From: Lachnospiraceae bacterium
GTDB taxonomy: Bacteria; Bacillota; Clostridia; Lachnospirales; Lachnospiraceae
NCBI GenBank assembly: GCA_022647575.1
Contig: JALCKY010000006.1
Span: 124,001 to 188,000 of the forward strand
Direction of reading: 5' to 3'
Length of the DNA: 64,000 nucleotides
Position 1 is the stretch's first letter; every line of letters starts with the position of its first letter. The notes below the pieces were generated by a model. It was not told the DNA's origin. It made no database searches and worked only from the letters and a program-made list of their open reading frames with translations. A program made the translations under genes and the position numbers. Shown piece by piece: positions 1-8,077 of the stretch.

Positions 1-2
1 GC

Positions 3-242
3 GGAAGCCTGTTCCTGCATTATTTCAAACAGTACCTGACAGGCATCTTCAGAAATGAATTTCACGGCCGGCTCCGGAAGACGGATGTGCCGGAAGATTA
101 TCTTTACCATCATATTTCCTGCAGTTTTGTCGACACGCTGAACTGGTGGATAGAGGATGGGATGAAAGAATCCCCGGAGACAGTGGAGCACTATTTCCGC
201 AGCGTGACGGGGCTTGGAAATTTATTTTCAGAAAAGGATTGA
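3..242 (+). CDS. TetR/AcrR-family regulator, C-terminal fragment
   Basis: An open frame runs in from the left edge and stops at 240-242, giving about 79 residues. It is helical and aromatic-rich, with a WWIEDGMKESPE segment near the end, which resembles the C-terminal ligand and dimer domain seen in TetR-type regulators. The helix-turn-helix part lies outside the window, so the family call rests on the tail alone. Its stop codon overlaps the -35 element of the cysK promoter, so the two genes are probably transcribed separately. Confidence 0.6.
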   Translation, partial: GSLFLHYFKQYLTGIFRNEFHGRLRKTDVPEDYLYHHISCSFVDTLNWWIEDGMKESPETVEHYFRSVTGLGNLFSEKD

Positions 243-267
243 CAATCAGGAATGGATTGCCTATAAT
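239..267 (+). promoter_or_regulatory. consensus sigma-A promoter of cysK
   Basis: TTGACA at 239-244 and TATAAT at 262-267 are separated by exactly 17 bases, a perfect match to the housekeeping consensus. The -35 box includes the stop codon of the upstream gene. Initiation near 274 would give a leader of about 58 bases before the cysK start at 332. Confidence 0.85.
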
Positions 268-331
268 ACATATAAATTCAATAGGAAATATATGAAATTA
301 AAAATGCAAGTCAACCAAGGAGGACACAGTC

Positions 332-1264
332 ATGGCAAAAGTTTATCAGGGAACAGCACAGCTCATCGGAAATACACCGCTGGTGGAATTCGCAAACATT
401 GAAAAGGAAGAGGGCATCGAAGCCCATGTACTGGCAAAACTGGAGTATTTCAATCCGGCTGGCTCCGTCAAGGACCGTATTGCCAAGGCGATGATCGAAG
501 ATGCGGAAAGCAAGGGACTGCTGAAGGCGGGATCGACAATTATTGAACCGACTTCCGGAAATACCGGAATCGGCCTGGCGGCCCTGGCGGCATCCAAGGG
601 CTACCGGATCATCCTGACCATGCCGGAGACAATGAGTGTCGAGCGCAGGAACATCCTGAAAGCTTACGGTGCGGAAATTGTCCTGACGGACGGGGCAAAA
701 GGAATGAAGGGGGCCATTGCCAGGGCAGAAGAACTGCAGAAGGAAACACCGGACAGCTATATTCCGGGACAGTTCGTGAATCCGGCCAATCCTAAGGCGC
801 ATTATGAGACGACCGGCCCGGAAATCTGGAAGGATACAGACGGGAAAGTCGATGTCTTCATAGCCGGCGTCGGCACCGGCGGCACCGTTTCCGGAACCGG
901 AAAATACCTGAAGGAGCAGAATCCGAAGGTGCAGGTTGTTGCCGTCGAGCCGAAGAGTTCACCGGTTCTTTCCGAAGGACACGGCGGTCCCCACAAGATT
1001 CAGGGCATCGGTGCCGGGTTTGTTCCGGAAACACTGGATACCAAAGTCTATGATGAAGTTTTCTCTGTGGAAAATGAGGATGCCTTTGCCGCAGCGAAGC
1101 TGATCGCAAAAAAGGAAGGCGTTCTGGTCGGCATTTCTTCCGGAGCAGCTTATTATGCAGCACTGGAAATCGCAAAACGTCCGGAAAATAAGGGAAAAAC
1201 CATCGTTGCACTGCTTCCGGATTCCGGAGACCGTTATTATTCGACAGCACTTTTTCAGGAATAA
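332..1264 (+). CDS. cysK: cysteine synthase A (O-acetylserine sulfhydrylase)
   Basis: A 310-residue, full-length fold-type II PLP enzyme that makes cysteine from O-acetylserine and sulfide in the cytoplasm. The PLP lysine is Lys47 in the PAGSVKDR motif. The SGNTG substrate loop lies near residue 70, and the phosphate-binding GTGGT loop near 180. The start is set by an AAGGAGG ribosome site about 8 bases upstream. It appears monocistronic: its own consensus promoter precedes it and the tRNA promoter begins at its stop codon. No T-box or other riboswitch is evident in the short leader. The family assignment is secure. CysK is preferred over CysM or cystathionine beta-synthase because of the length and motif set. 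Confidence 0.96.
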   Translation: MAKVYQGTAQLIGNTPLVEFANIEKEEGIEAHVLAKLEYFNPAGSVKDRIAKAMIEDAESKGLLKAGSTIIEPTSGNTGIGLAALAASKGYRIILTMPETMSVERRNILKAYGAEIVLTDGAKGMKGAIARAEELQKETPDSYIPGQFVNPANPKAHYETTGPEIWKDTDGKVDVFIAGVGTGGTVSGTGKYLKEQNPKVQVVAVEPKSSPVLSEGHGGPHKIQGIGAGFVPETLDTKVYDEVFSVENEDAFAAAKLIAKKEGVLVGISSGAAYYAALEIAKRPENKGKTIVALLPDSGDRYYSTALFQE

Positions 1265-1293
1265 TTGACAAAAAGATAAAACAAAGGTAAAAT
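1265..1293 (+). promoter_or_regulatory. promoter of tRNA-Arg (possibly efflux operon)
   Basis: TTGACA at 1265-1270 and TAAAAT at 1288-1293 have a 17-base spacer and start immediately after the cysK stop codon. The tRNA begins about 50 bases downstream. There is no room for another promoter between the tRNA terminator and the efflux operon, so read-through from here may also feed that operon. Confidence 0.8.
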
Positions 1294-1344
1294 GTACTTT
1301 GCTGCGGTGATAAAGGCAGCCTGCAGTAAGGTTCATTTGCCTGT

Positions 1345-1418
1345 GTGAGTGTAGCTCAGCTGGATAGAGCGTCTGGCTACGGACCAGAAGGTCGCGAGTT
1401 CGAATCTTGTCACTCACG
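1345..1418 (+). tRNA. tRNA-Arg (anticodon ACG)
   Basis: A complete cloverleaf can be drawn. The 7-bp acceptor GTGAGTG pairs with CACTCAC, the D stem is GCTC/GAGC, and the anticodon stem is TCTGG/CCAGA. The loop CTACGGA places ACG at 1379-1381, and the T loop is TTCGAAT. The CCA end is not encoded. ACG (A34 read as inosine) decodes CGU, CGC and CGA arginine codons. Confidence 0.95.
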
Positions 1419-1423
1419 TGATC

Positions 1424-1460
1424 AGCCGCATGCGTTTGTGCATGCGGCTCATTTTTTTTT
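1424..1460 (+). terminator. intrinsic terminator after tRNA-Arg
   Basis: A perfect 10-bp stem (AGCCGCATGC with GCATGCGGCT) and a 6-base loop are followed by nine T residues. The next bases are the AAGGAG ribosome site of the efflux operon. The hairpin therefore sits directly in front of the operon and may set its read-through level. Confidence 0.92.
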
Positions 1461-1471
1461 AAGGAGTTTTT

Positions 1472-2824
1472 ATGAAGAAGAAAGTTGTCATCGGGGTGAT
1501 TCTTGCCGCTGCGGCCATTGCTGCCGCCTTTTTTGTATACAGACATTTCACCGGCACGTCTTCTTCGGGAACGCCGACTGTCTATGTCAACAAAGTTTCC
1601 CTGATCATGTCTCAGATGAACGGGACGACCGATAAATTCGCAGGCGTCGTGGAACCGCAGGAGACCTGGGACGTCAAGCTTCAGGAAGGAAAAACCGTTA
1701 AAGAGGTTCTGGTAAAGGAAGGCGACGAAGTTCAGGCAGGAACTCCGCTTTTCACATACGACACCGCACAGGCGGAAACCGATCTGGCACAGGCACAGCT
1801 TGATTCCGAGAAACTGGACAATGACATCAGCAACTACAATGCACAGGTCGCGGAACTGACGGCGGAGCGCGACAAGGCTTCCGACGACGCAAAGCTGAAT
1901 TATACGACGCAGATCAGCGAAGCGCAGATGAATATCAAGAAAGCGGAGTACGATAAGAAGAGCAAGACGGCCCAGATCGAGAAGCTGCAGACAGCGATTT
2001 CCGGCGCCACCGTCACGTCGCAGATTGCCGGCATCGTCAAGTCGGTCGCCTCGACGGATTCATCTTCGACGGACAGTTCAGGAACAGCTTTCATTTCCAT
2101 CCTGACGACCGGGGAACTCCGCGTCAAGGGAACGGTCAATGAACAGAATGTTTCCTCGGTCACGGAGGGTCAGAAAGTCATCATCCGCTCCCGGGTGGAT
2201 TCGGCGAAGACCTGGACAGGGACGATGGGAAAAGTCGATACGCAGGCTTCGGTGAATTCCGGTTCCAATAACATGATGTACAACGGCGGCACGACGGACT
2301 CTGCTTCGACGTCAACGAATTATCCGTTCTATGTTGCGCTGGATTCTTCGGACGGACTGATGCTCGGCCAGCATGTCTACATTGAGCCGGACAGCGGGCA
2401 GGATGCCGTGAAGACCGGGCTGTGGCTGTCGGAATATTTTATTGCGGATATTGATTCATCTCCCTATGTATGGGCGGATGACGGCGCCGGGAAACTCGTG
2501 AAAAAACCGGTGGTGCTCGGAGCTCATGACGAAAACCTGATGGAATATGAAATCACCGGCGGACTCACGGAAGATGACGAAATCACGTATCCGGAGGACA
2601 CGCTGACGGAAGGCATGACGACGGGGCTTGGTTCAAACGGAGAAATGGGACTGACCTCCTCCGGAGATTCTGCTTCCGGCGAAGCGGACATGATGTCCGG
2701 GGAAGAAAGCATCCTGACGGACGGCGGGACGGCTGCCGGAGATACGGGCGTCGCGGCGGACGGCGGGACGGCTGCCGGGGATACAGCTGCCATGGCAGAC
2801 AGTGCTTCAGCGGGGGAATCATGA
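1472..2824 (+). CDS. membrane-fusion (HlyD/YknX-type) efflux adaptor
   Basis: A 450-residue protein with one N-terminal membrane segment (about residues 5-24) and the rest outside the membrane. A lipoyl-like half-motif (about 65-95) precedes a Gln/Ala/Lys-rich coiled coil (about 100-170), then the second half-motif and beta-barrel domains (about 175-390). This is the adaptor layout of MacA/YknX proteins, which link an ABC permease to export. The last 60 residues are Gly/Ala/Asp-rich with a GGTAAGDT-like repeat, not part of the core fold. It is the first gene of a tight operon and its stop overlaps the ATPase start by four bases. The start has AAGGAG directly after the tRNA terminator. The substrate is unknown. 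Confidence 0.85.
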   Translation: MKKKVVIGVILAAAAIAAAFFVYRHFTGTSSSGTPTVYVNKVSLIMSQMNGTTDKFAGVVEPQETWDVKLQEGKTVKEVLVKEGDEVQAGTPLFTYDTAQAETDLAQAQLDSEKLDNDISNYNAQVAELTAERDKASDDAKLNYTTQISEAQMNIKKAEYDKKSKTAQIEKLQTAISGATVTSQIAGIVKSVASTDSSSTDSSGTAFISILTTGELRVKGTVNEQNVSSVTEGQKVIIRSRVDSAKTWTGTMGKVDTQASVNSGSNNMMYNGGTTDSASTSTNYPFYVALDSSDGLMLGQHVYIEPDSGQDAVKTGLWLSEYFIADIDSSPYVWADDGAGKLVKKPVVLGAHDENLMEYEITGGLTEDDEITYPEDTLTEGMTTGLGSNGEMGLTSSGDSASGEADMMSGEESILTDGGTAAGDTGVAADGGTAAGDTAAMADSASAGES

Positions 2825-3612
2825 TCCTGGAAATGACGAACATCTGCAAAACCTATCAGCAGGGCCAGATTGAAGTGCCGGCGCTGAAGAACGTAAACTT
2901 CTCAATGGAAAAAGGGGAGTATGCGGCAATCATGGGACCCTCCGGCTCCGGGAAATCGACGCTGATGAATATTGTCGGATGTCTGGACAAACCGACGTCC
3001 GGCACCCTGATTCTTGACGGGAAAAATATCGCGAAATGTACGGACAACGATATGGCGGACCTGCGTCTTTCCAAAATCGGATTCGTTTTCCAGAATTTCC
3101 AGCTGCTTCCGCAGCTGACGGCGCTTCAGAACGTTGAGATGCCGCTGACTTATGCGGGGATTCCCAAAAAGACGAGGCGGGAAATGGCCCGCGCGGCGCT
3201 GACGAGAGTCGGACTTGAGGAGCGCATGAATTTTAATTCCACGCAGCTTTCAGGCGGACAGAAACAGAGGGCCGCGATTGCGCGAGCCCTGGTCAATCAC
3301 CCGGTCATTCTGCTGGCAGACGAGCCGACCGGAGCCCTGGATTCCGCATCGGGCGAGCAGGTCATGAAACTGTTCGGGGAACTCAATGAAGGCGGAATGA
3401 CAGTCCTGATGATTACGCACGATGCCCATATTGCCGCCCATGCCGGGATCATTATGAACATCCGCGACGGAATCCTTTCCGAAGGCGCTTATATGTCGGA
3501 AGAAAGAACGGAAAACAGAACGGAAAACAGAACGGATCACGGGGCGGATAACAGTCCGTCCGGACCGGAAACGGCCGGTACGGCGGAGCACAAGGCGGAA
3601 GACGGATCATGA
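2821..3612 (+). CDS. ABC transporter ATP-binding protein (MacB/YknY type)
   Basis: A 263-residue nucleotide-binding subunit for the permease encoded at 5223. The Walker A motif GPSGSGKST spans residues 39-47. A Q-loop, the signature LSGGQKQR, Walker B LLADEPTGALDS and the switch histidine in MITHD follow in order. The catalytic core ends near residue 225. A hydrophilic tail of about 35 residues rich in Glu, Asn and Thr follows, encoded partly by a tandem repeat of 12 bases near 3510-3535. Start and stop codons overlap both neighbours by four bases, implying translational coupling. Confidence 0.95.
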   Translation: MILEMTNICKTYQQGQIEVPALKNVNFSMEKGEYAAIMGPSGSGKSTLMNIVGCLDKPTSGTLILDGKNIAKCTDNDMADLRLSKIGFVFQNFQLLPQLTALQNVEMPLTYAGIPKKTRREMARAALTRVGLEERMNFNSTQLSGGQKQRAAIARALVNHPVILLADEPTGALDSASGEQVMKLFGELNEGGMTVLMITHDAHIAAHAGIIMNIRDGILSEGAYMSEERTENRTENRTDHGADNSPSGPETAGTAEHKAEDGS

Positions 3613-5213
3613 AGATGAAGAAGACCCTGCTCGGAATATTCATCGGCATTGTATGCACGGTTCTTACCGTGTTTGTGATCCGTGCGGTCAGGGCAGCCAA
3701 TACGGCACCGGTCAAGGTTGTTGCCGTCAGCGAGATTACGGAACAATGGTACGGCACGGATGTCAGCATGAACGGAAATGTTTCCAAATCCGTTACGCAG
3801 AACATTTATGCCTCTGACGATAAAGTCATTTCAAAAATCGATGTGGCCGAAGGGCAGGCCGTTGATGTCGGCACGCCGCTGGTTGAGTATGACATGACGC
3901 TGAAGGAACTGGAGCTGGAAAGCGCGCAGATCAGTCTGCAGTCCCAGCAGAATAAACAGGCTGCTCTTGAGAAGGAACTGACTAAACTGAAGAGTACGAC
4001 ACCGGTTCCGGATCCGACTCCGACACCGAAGGAGACTCCGGCGCCGGAACCTGCGGTCAGTGAGATTCCTTCTGAGGATGCTTCATCAGAAGAAACATCC
4101 GTTTCGGAACCGACTTCATCGAAGAGTACCGATGCATCATCCTCTTCATCCGGTACGGGTTCGACGGGATCGTCTGCTTCATCGGTCGCGGACTCGACGG
4201 GATCGTCTGTTTCATCAGACACGGACCCGACGGAATCATCTGTTTCATCCGGCACGGACCCGACAGGCTCCTCCGCTTCATCGGGGACGGCTGGTTCAGA
4301 CAGTTCGACATCCCCGGACATTTCGGTCCCGTCTGCTTCCGGCGATTCTTCGGCAGATTCCAACGAATCATCTGCGGACATTTCCGGAGGACCGGAATCG
4401 GATACTGAAACGACGATCACGGAGGTTTACTCCTATGAGGAAGAACCGGATGTGCAGGAGCTTGATTCGACGGCCTCTGCGGCGACAGTCTATACCGTGT
4501 CTGAACTGAAAAAAGCCATCCGGGACAAGCAGGAAGAGCTCAGCGGCGTGCTTCTGGACATCAAGCAGTCCAATCTGGATATCGCAAATATGCAGATTTC
4601 CCTTCAGCAGGGAACCGTGAAAAGTACGGTGAAAGGCACCGTAAAGACCCTGGCGGATCCGACGGCCAGCCAGAATGCGGGACAGCCGTTCCTTGTCGTG
4701 GAAAGCAGCGACGGCTATTACGTCAAGGGAGTCGTTTCCGAATTCCGTCTCGGAGATCTTTCCGTCGGTCAGCAGATTTCGGGTACCGCCTATGAAAGCG
4801 GAACTTCCTTTTCAGCGGAAGTAAGGGAAATCTCGCCCTATCCGGATACGGCCTCTTCTTCCTCGCGCGAATCTTATTATCCGTTCCTTGCCTTTGTCGC
4901 GGACCCGACCGGTCTTCAGGAAAATGAAGCCGTTTCCTTCAACCTGACAGTCGGTGCCGAAGATTCGGGCATGATCCTGATCCCGGCAGCCTTTGTCCGG
5001 ACGCAGGGAGGACTTTCCTATGTCTATAAAGCAGACAGTGAAGGAAAGCTGAAGAAGCAGGACGTGACCACGGGCAGAACCATTTACGGATATTATCTGG
5101 AAATTAAAAGCGGCGTTGCGGCGGAAGATAAAATTGCCTTCCCCTACGGGAACGATGTGAAGGACGGCGCCAGGACCGTCGATGCGCCGGCAAGTGATTT
5201 TGCACTATATTAG
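3609..5213 (+). CDS. second membrane-fusion efflux adaptor with Ser-rich insert
   Basis: A 534-residue HlyD/YknX-like adaptor with an N-terminal membrane anchor (about residues 5-25) and paired lipoyl-like and beta-barrel segments (about 65-95 and 335-520). Where the helical hairpin should turn, residues about 130-285 form a Pro, then Ser/Thr/Asp/Gly-rich low-complexity stretch of imperfect units such as DPTGSSASSGT. Coiled coil resumes near residue 298. Such a spacer could lengthen the adaptor across a thick cell wall, which is inference. A second, different adaptor in one operon is unusual. Nine bases separate it from the permease gene. Confidence 0.8.
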   Translation: MKMKKTLLGIFIGIVCTVLTVFVIRAVRAANTAPVKVVAVSEITEQWYGTDVSMNGNVSKSVTQNIYASDDKVISKIDVAEGQAVDVGTPLVEYDMTLKELELESAQISLQSQQNKQAALEKELTKLKSTTPVPDPTPTPKETPAPEPAVSEIPSEDASSEETSVSEPTSSKSTDASSSSSGTGSTGSSASSVADSTGSSVSSDTDPTESSVSSGTDPTGSSASSGTAGSDSSTSPDISVPSASGDSSADSNESSADISGGPESDTETTITEVYSYEEEPDVQELDSTASAATVYTVSELKKAIRDKQEELSGVLLDIKQSNLDIANMQISLQQGTVKSTVKGTVKTLADPTASQNAGQPFLVVESSDGYYVKGVVSEFRLGDLSVGQQISGTAYESGTSFSAEVREISPYPDTASSSSRESYYPFLAFVADPTGLQENEAVSFNLTVGAEDSGMILIPAAFVRTQGGLSYVYKADSEGKLKKQDVTTGRTIYGYYLEIKSGVAAEDKIAFPYGNDVKDGARTVDAPASDFALY

Positions 5214-5222
5214 GAGGAACGA

Positions 5223-6473
5223 ATGGCTGAAGATATCCGTCTGGCATTTCAGGGAATCTGGTCGCACAAGATGCGGTCTTTCCTGACGATGCTCGGAATC
5301 ATCATCGGAATCGCCTCGATCATTTCCATTGTTTCGACCATCAAGGGAACGCAGGAACAGATCAAGCAGAACCTGATCGGTTCCGGGAACAATACCGTGA
5401 CGGTCAGCCTGAAAGAGGGAGATTCCGATTACGAAATCGGATACGAAGGCAAGCCGAAGGGATTTTCCCCGGTTACGGCAGACCAGGTTTCACAGATTCA
5501 GGAACTGGATTCCGTCAGTTCCGTGTCTCTTTACTGCGCCCGGAACTATGCCGACGGGGTGTATTATAATTCGACGGCGTTGGAAGGCGGAAAGGTTCTG
5601 GGAATCGACGCTTCCTATCTGAAGACGTGCGGCTACGCGATCCGCGAAGGAAGGGCCTTTGTCACAAGCGACTATACGGCTTACCGGAAAGTCGTCCTGC
5701 TGGATGCTTCTGCCGCGAACAGTCTCTTTGCTGGAGAAGATCCGGTCGGAAAGACCATTGAGATTCAGGGACAGCCGTTCTCAGTCGTCGGCGTCATCGA
5801 GAAAACGAATCTCGTCGAGCCGGTCATCAACAGCATGTCAGATTACCAGACTTATCATCAGGCGGAGAGCGGGATGGTCTGCATGCCGATTGCCTCCTGG
5901 CCGATCACCTATTCCTACGATGAACCGGAAAATGCAGTCGTCAGGGCGGTCAGCACGGAAATGATGAGCAAGGCCGGCAAGCAGACGGCGGATATCCTGA
6001 ACGGAAATACCGCAGCCGATGCAACGGTCAGATACCAGGCGGAAGATGTCCTTGAGACAGCGCGCAACCTGCAGTCCCTTTCCGAAAGCACGAACAGCCA
6101 GCTTTTGTGGATTGCCAGCATTTCCCTGCTGGTCGGGGGCATCGGCGTCATGAACATCATGCTGGTGTCGGTTACGGAACGCACGCGTGAAATCGGCCTG
6201 AAGAAAGCGCTCGGAGCAAGAAAGCGGCGGATCATGGTTCAGTTCCTGACGGAGTCCGCCGTGCTGACAAGCATCGGGGGCGTTCTGGGCGTTATCGTCG
6301 GGATCATTCTCTCGCAGGTCATTTCCAGGGTATCGTCCGTGCCTGTCGCGATCAGCGTCCCGGCAATTGTTTTCTCGGTTGCCTTCTCGATGGCAATCGG
6401 GATCATCTTCGGACTGCTTCCTTCGATGAAGGCGGCAAATCTCAATCCGATCGATGCACTGAGGTATGAATAA
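5223..6473 (+). CDS. MacB-like ABC transporter permease (FtsX family)
   Basis: A 416-residue permease in the MacB topology. One membrane helix near the N-terminus (about 18-40) is followed by a large extracytoplasmic MacB_PCD domain (about 45-270) and three C-terminal helices (about 295-315, 340-365, 380-400). The conserved ERTREIGLKKALGA segment lies between helices two and three. AGGAGG precedes the ATG. With the two adaptors and the ATPase it should form a complete export pump. Family members export peptides, macrolides or toxins, and the substrate here cannot be told from sequence. The stop overlaps the next start (TAATG). Confidence 0.93.
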   Translation: MAEDIRLAFQGIWSHKMRSFLTMLGIIIGIASIISIVSTIKGTQEQIKQNLIGSGNNTVTVSLKEGDSDYEIGYEGKPKGFSPVTADQVSQIQELDSVSSVSLYCARNYADGVYYNSTALEGGKVLGIDASYLKTCGYAIREGRAFVTSDYTAYRKVVLLDASAANSLFAGEDPVGKTIEIQGQPFSVVGVIEKTNLVEPVINSMSDYQTYHQAESGMVCMPIASWPITYSYDEPENAVVRAVSTEMMSKAGKQTADILNGNTAADATVRYQAEDVLETARNLQSLSESTNSQLLWIASISLLVGGIGVMNIMLVSVTERTREIGLKKALGARKRRIMVQFLTESAVLTSIGGVLGVIVGIILSQVISRVSSVPVAISVPAIVFSVAFSMAIGIIFGLLPSMKAANLNPIDALRYE

Positions 6474-7696
6474 TGGCAGATACAATCAAAGACGGAACCA
6501 GAAAACTTTACTACGACGACGCCTATGCGACGGATTTTGAAGCCAGGGTCATTTCCTGCAGGGAGAAAACGGACGGGAAGCAGCCGGCCGGGAAGCAGCA
6601 GGAATCTTCCGGTCCGGTCTATGAAATCATTCTGGACCAGACGATGTTCTTTCCGGAGGAGGGCGGCCAGTCGCCGGACCTGGGAACGCTGAACGGAACG
6701 GCGGTGACCGACGTGCAGATCCGGGACGGGGTTATTTCCCACATGACCGGGAAGGCTTTTGAGGAAGGCAGCACCGTCAGGGGCGCCGTGGACCGGAGGC
6801 ATCGCTTTTCCAATATGCAGCAGCATTCGGGCGAGCATTTATTCTCCGGGCTCGTCCATCAGAAATTCGGCTACGACAACGTCGGCTTCCATCTGAGCGA
6901 CCGGGAAGTGACGCTGGACTTCAACGGTCCGATTACGGATGAGCAGATTCTTGAGATTGAGCATCAGGCAAATGAGGCTATTTTCGCGAATCTTGAAACG
7001 CAGATTCTTTACCCGACGAAGGAAGAGGAGAAGCAGATCGAGTACCGCAGCAAGATCGAGATCGAAGGGCAGACGCGCCTGGTCAGGTTCCCGGGCATCG
7101 ATGTCTGCGCCTGCTGTGCACCCCATGTTCGCCGTACCGGCGAAATCGGCATCCTGAAGGTCGTGAGCCTGCAGAACTACAAGGGCGGGGTCCGCGTGAG
7201 CATCCTGTGCGGGAAGAGAGCCCTGCAGCTTTTCGACAGGGAGCACGGCAGCCTGTCCGCGATTTCGAATTATCTGACGACTTCTGCAGACCTGGCGTAC
7301 GATTCGGTCGTGAAGCTGAAGGAGGAGAACGGAAGGCAGAAGAGCGCGCTAGCAAGGGTAGCATCTTCGGAAATGGAACGGACAGTCGCGGAGGTTTCTC
7401 CGGATCTGAAGAATGTCTGCCTCTTTACGGACGGAGCAGACGGCAAGGCAGTCAGGGACGCGGTGAATTCCCTTGTCGAAAAGCATGAAGGCATCTGTGC
7501 CTTCTTCAATGGAAATGATTCCGACGGTTACAGTTTCATCATCGGCTCCCGGACGTGCGATTCACGTGAAGCGGGCCGGATCCTGACAGAGAAATTCGGT
7601 GCAAGAGGCGGAGGAAAACCTGCGATGATCCAGGGCTCCGTGAAGGCTTCAGCCGAAGCAATCCGGACGGCGCTGGTAGAAGTATCTGCCGGCTGA
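6473..7696 (+). CDS. alanyl-tRNA editing protein (AlaX-like, DHHA1 domain)
   Basis: A 407-residue free-standing relative of the AlaRS editing domain, which removes serine or glycine from mischarged tRNA-Ala. The zinc site is visible: HxxxH at His118/His122 in QHSGEHLF, and CxxxH in the CACCAPHV segment (about 212-219). A DHHA1 domain with the GARGGGKPAMIQG signature occupies roughly 300-405. An N-terminal Lys/Gln-rich insert (about 32-45) is not part of the core. Translation is coupled to the ABC permease, an odd companion that probably reflects shared transcription only. The stop codon lies at the edge of a long palindrome. Confidence 0.9.
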   Translation: MADTIKDGTRKLYYDDAYATDFEARVISCREKTDGKQPAGKQQESSGPVYEIILDQTMFFPEEGGQSPDLGTLNGTAVTDVQIRDGVISHMTGKAFEEGSTVRGAVDRRHRFSNMQQHSGEHLFSGLVHQKFGYDNVGFHLSDREVTLDFNGPITDEQILEIEHQANEAIFANLETQILYPTKEEEKQIEYRSKIEIEGQTRLVRFPGIDVCACCAPHVRRTGEIGILKVVSLQNYKGGVRVSILCGKRALQLFDREHGSLSAISNYLTTSADLAYDSVVKLKEENGRQKSALARVASSEMERTVAEVSPDLKNVCLFTDGADGKAVRDAVNSLVEKHEGICAFFNGNDSDGYSFIIGSRTCDSREAGRILTEKFGARGGGKPAMIQGSVKASAEAIRTALVEVSAG

Positions 7697-8040
7697 TCCG
7701 ACTTTTTTGCCGGCGGCAGGATTCAATGGAAAATCTGATATACAGATCCATTCCGTCCGGCCCGTGCCCTCTGCGTGAAAACGATTCCCGCGTGCACGAT
7801 TTTCTGACAATCTTTTCATAAAGTATAACAAGAGCCTCTCCTGCGGAACTCGTCTGAATGCTTTCGAAGACAGAAGTCTTCAAGCTCACACAGTCCTCGG
7901 AGAGGCTCATACTTTATTCAAAGATTGCCGAAAATCAGGCACGCGTCCATCATGTTTTCACGCAGAGGGTACGGACCGGGCGAAACGGATTTATACAGCA
8001 GGCTGTCAAAGAATCCTTCCGCCGGCACAAAGACAGATCA
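7694..8040. repeat. long imperfect palindrome (about 345 bp)
   Basis: Bases 7694-7866 and the reverse complement of 7876-8040 align over their whole length at roughly three quarters identity. Blocks such as GCCGGCGG, CCTCTGCGTGAAAAC and GAGCCTCTCC are conserved. The centre is GAAGAC-AGAA-GTCTTC at about 7866-7881. It fills most of the gene-free interval 7697-8077 between the convergent alaX-like and galE genes. No coding signal is convincing on either strand. A transcript from either side could fold into one very long hairpin. It could be a MITE-like element or an inverted duplication of a 3' region. Confidence 0.85.
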
Positions 8041-8070
8041 GACGGCCGGTACAAAGACAGATCAGACGGC
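8027..8070. repeat. two-copy tandem repeat, 24-bp period
   Basis: ACAAAGACAGATCAGACGGC occurs twice, 24 bases apart, at the outer edge of the right arm of the long palindrome and just before the galE stop codon. With only two copies and no spacers it is a local duplication. Confidence 0.85.
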
Positions 8071-8077
8071 TGCGAGC

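Noticed and set aside
214-402. 62-residue frame ahead of cysK
   Set aside because: It covers the TetR stop codon, the cysK promoter and leader, and runs into cysK in another frame. No ribosome site.
4057-4509. Arg/His-rich frame within the second adaptor gene
   Set aside because: It is an out-of-frame reading of the serine-rich repeat DNA, without a start signal.
7539-7910. Possible small protein on the minus strand inside the palindrome, with FSRRG-like similarity to the other arm
   Set aside because: The similarity follows from the DNA symmetry. There is no ribosome site and codon usage is unlike neighbours.
8027-8070. CRISPR-like repeat
   Set aside because: Only two copies, 4 bases of spacing and no dyad or cas genes.
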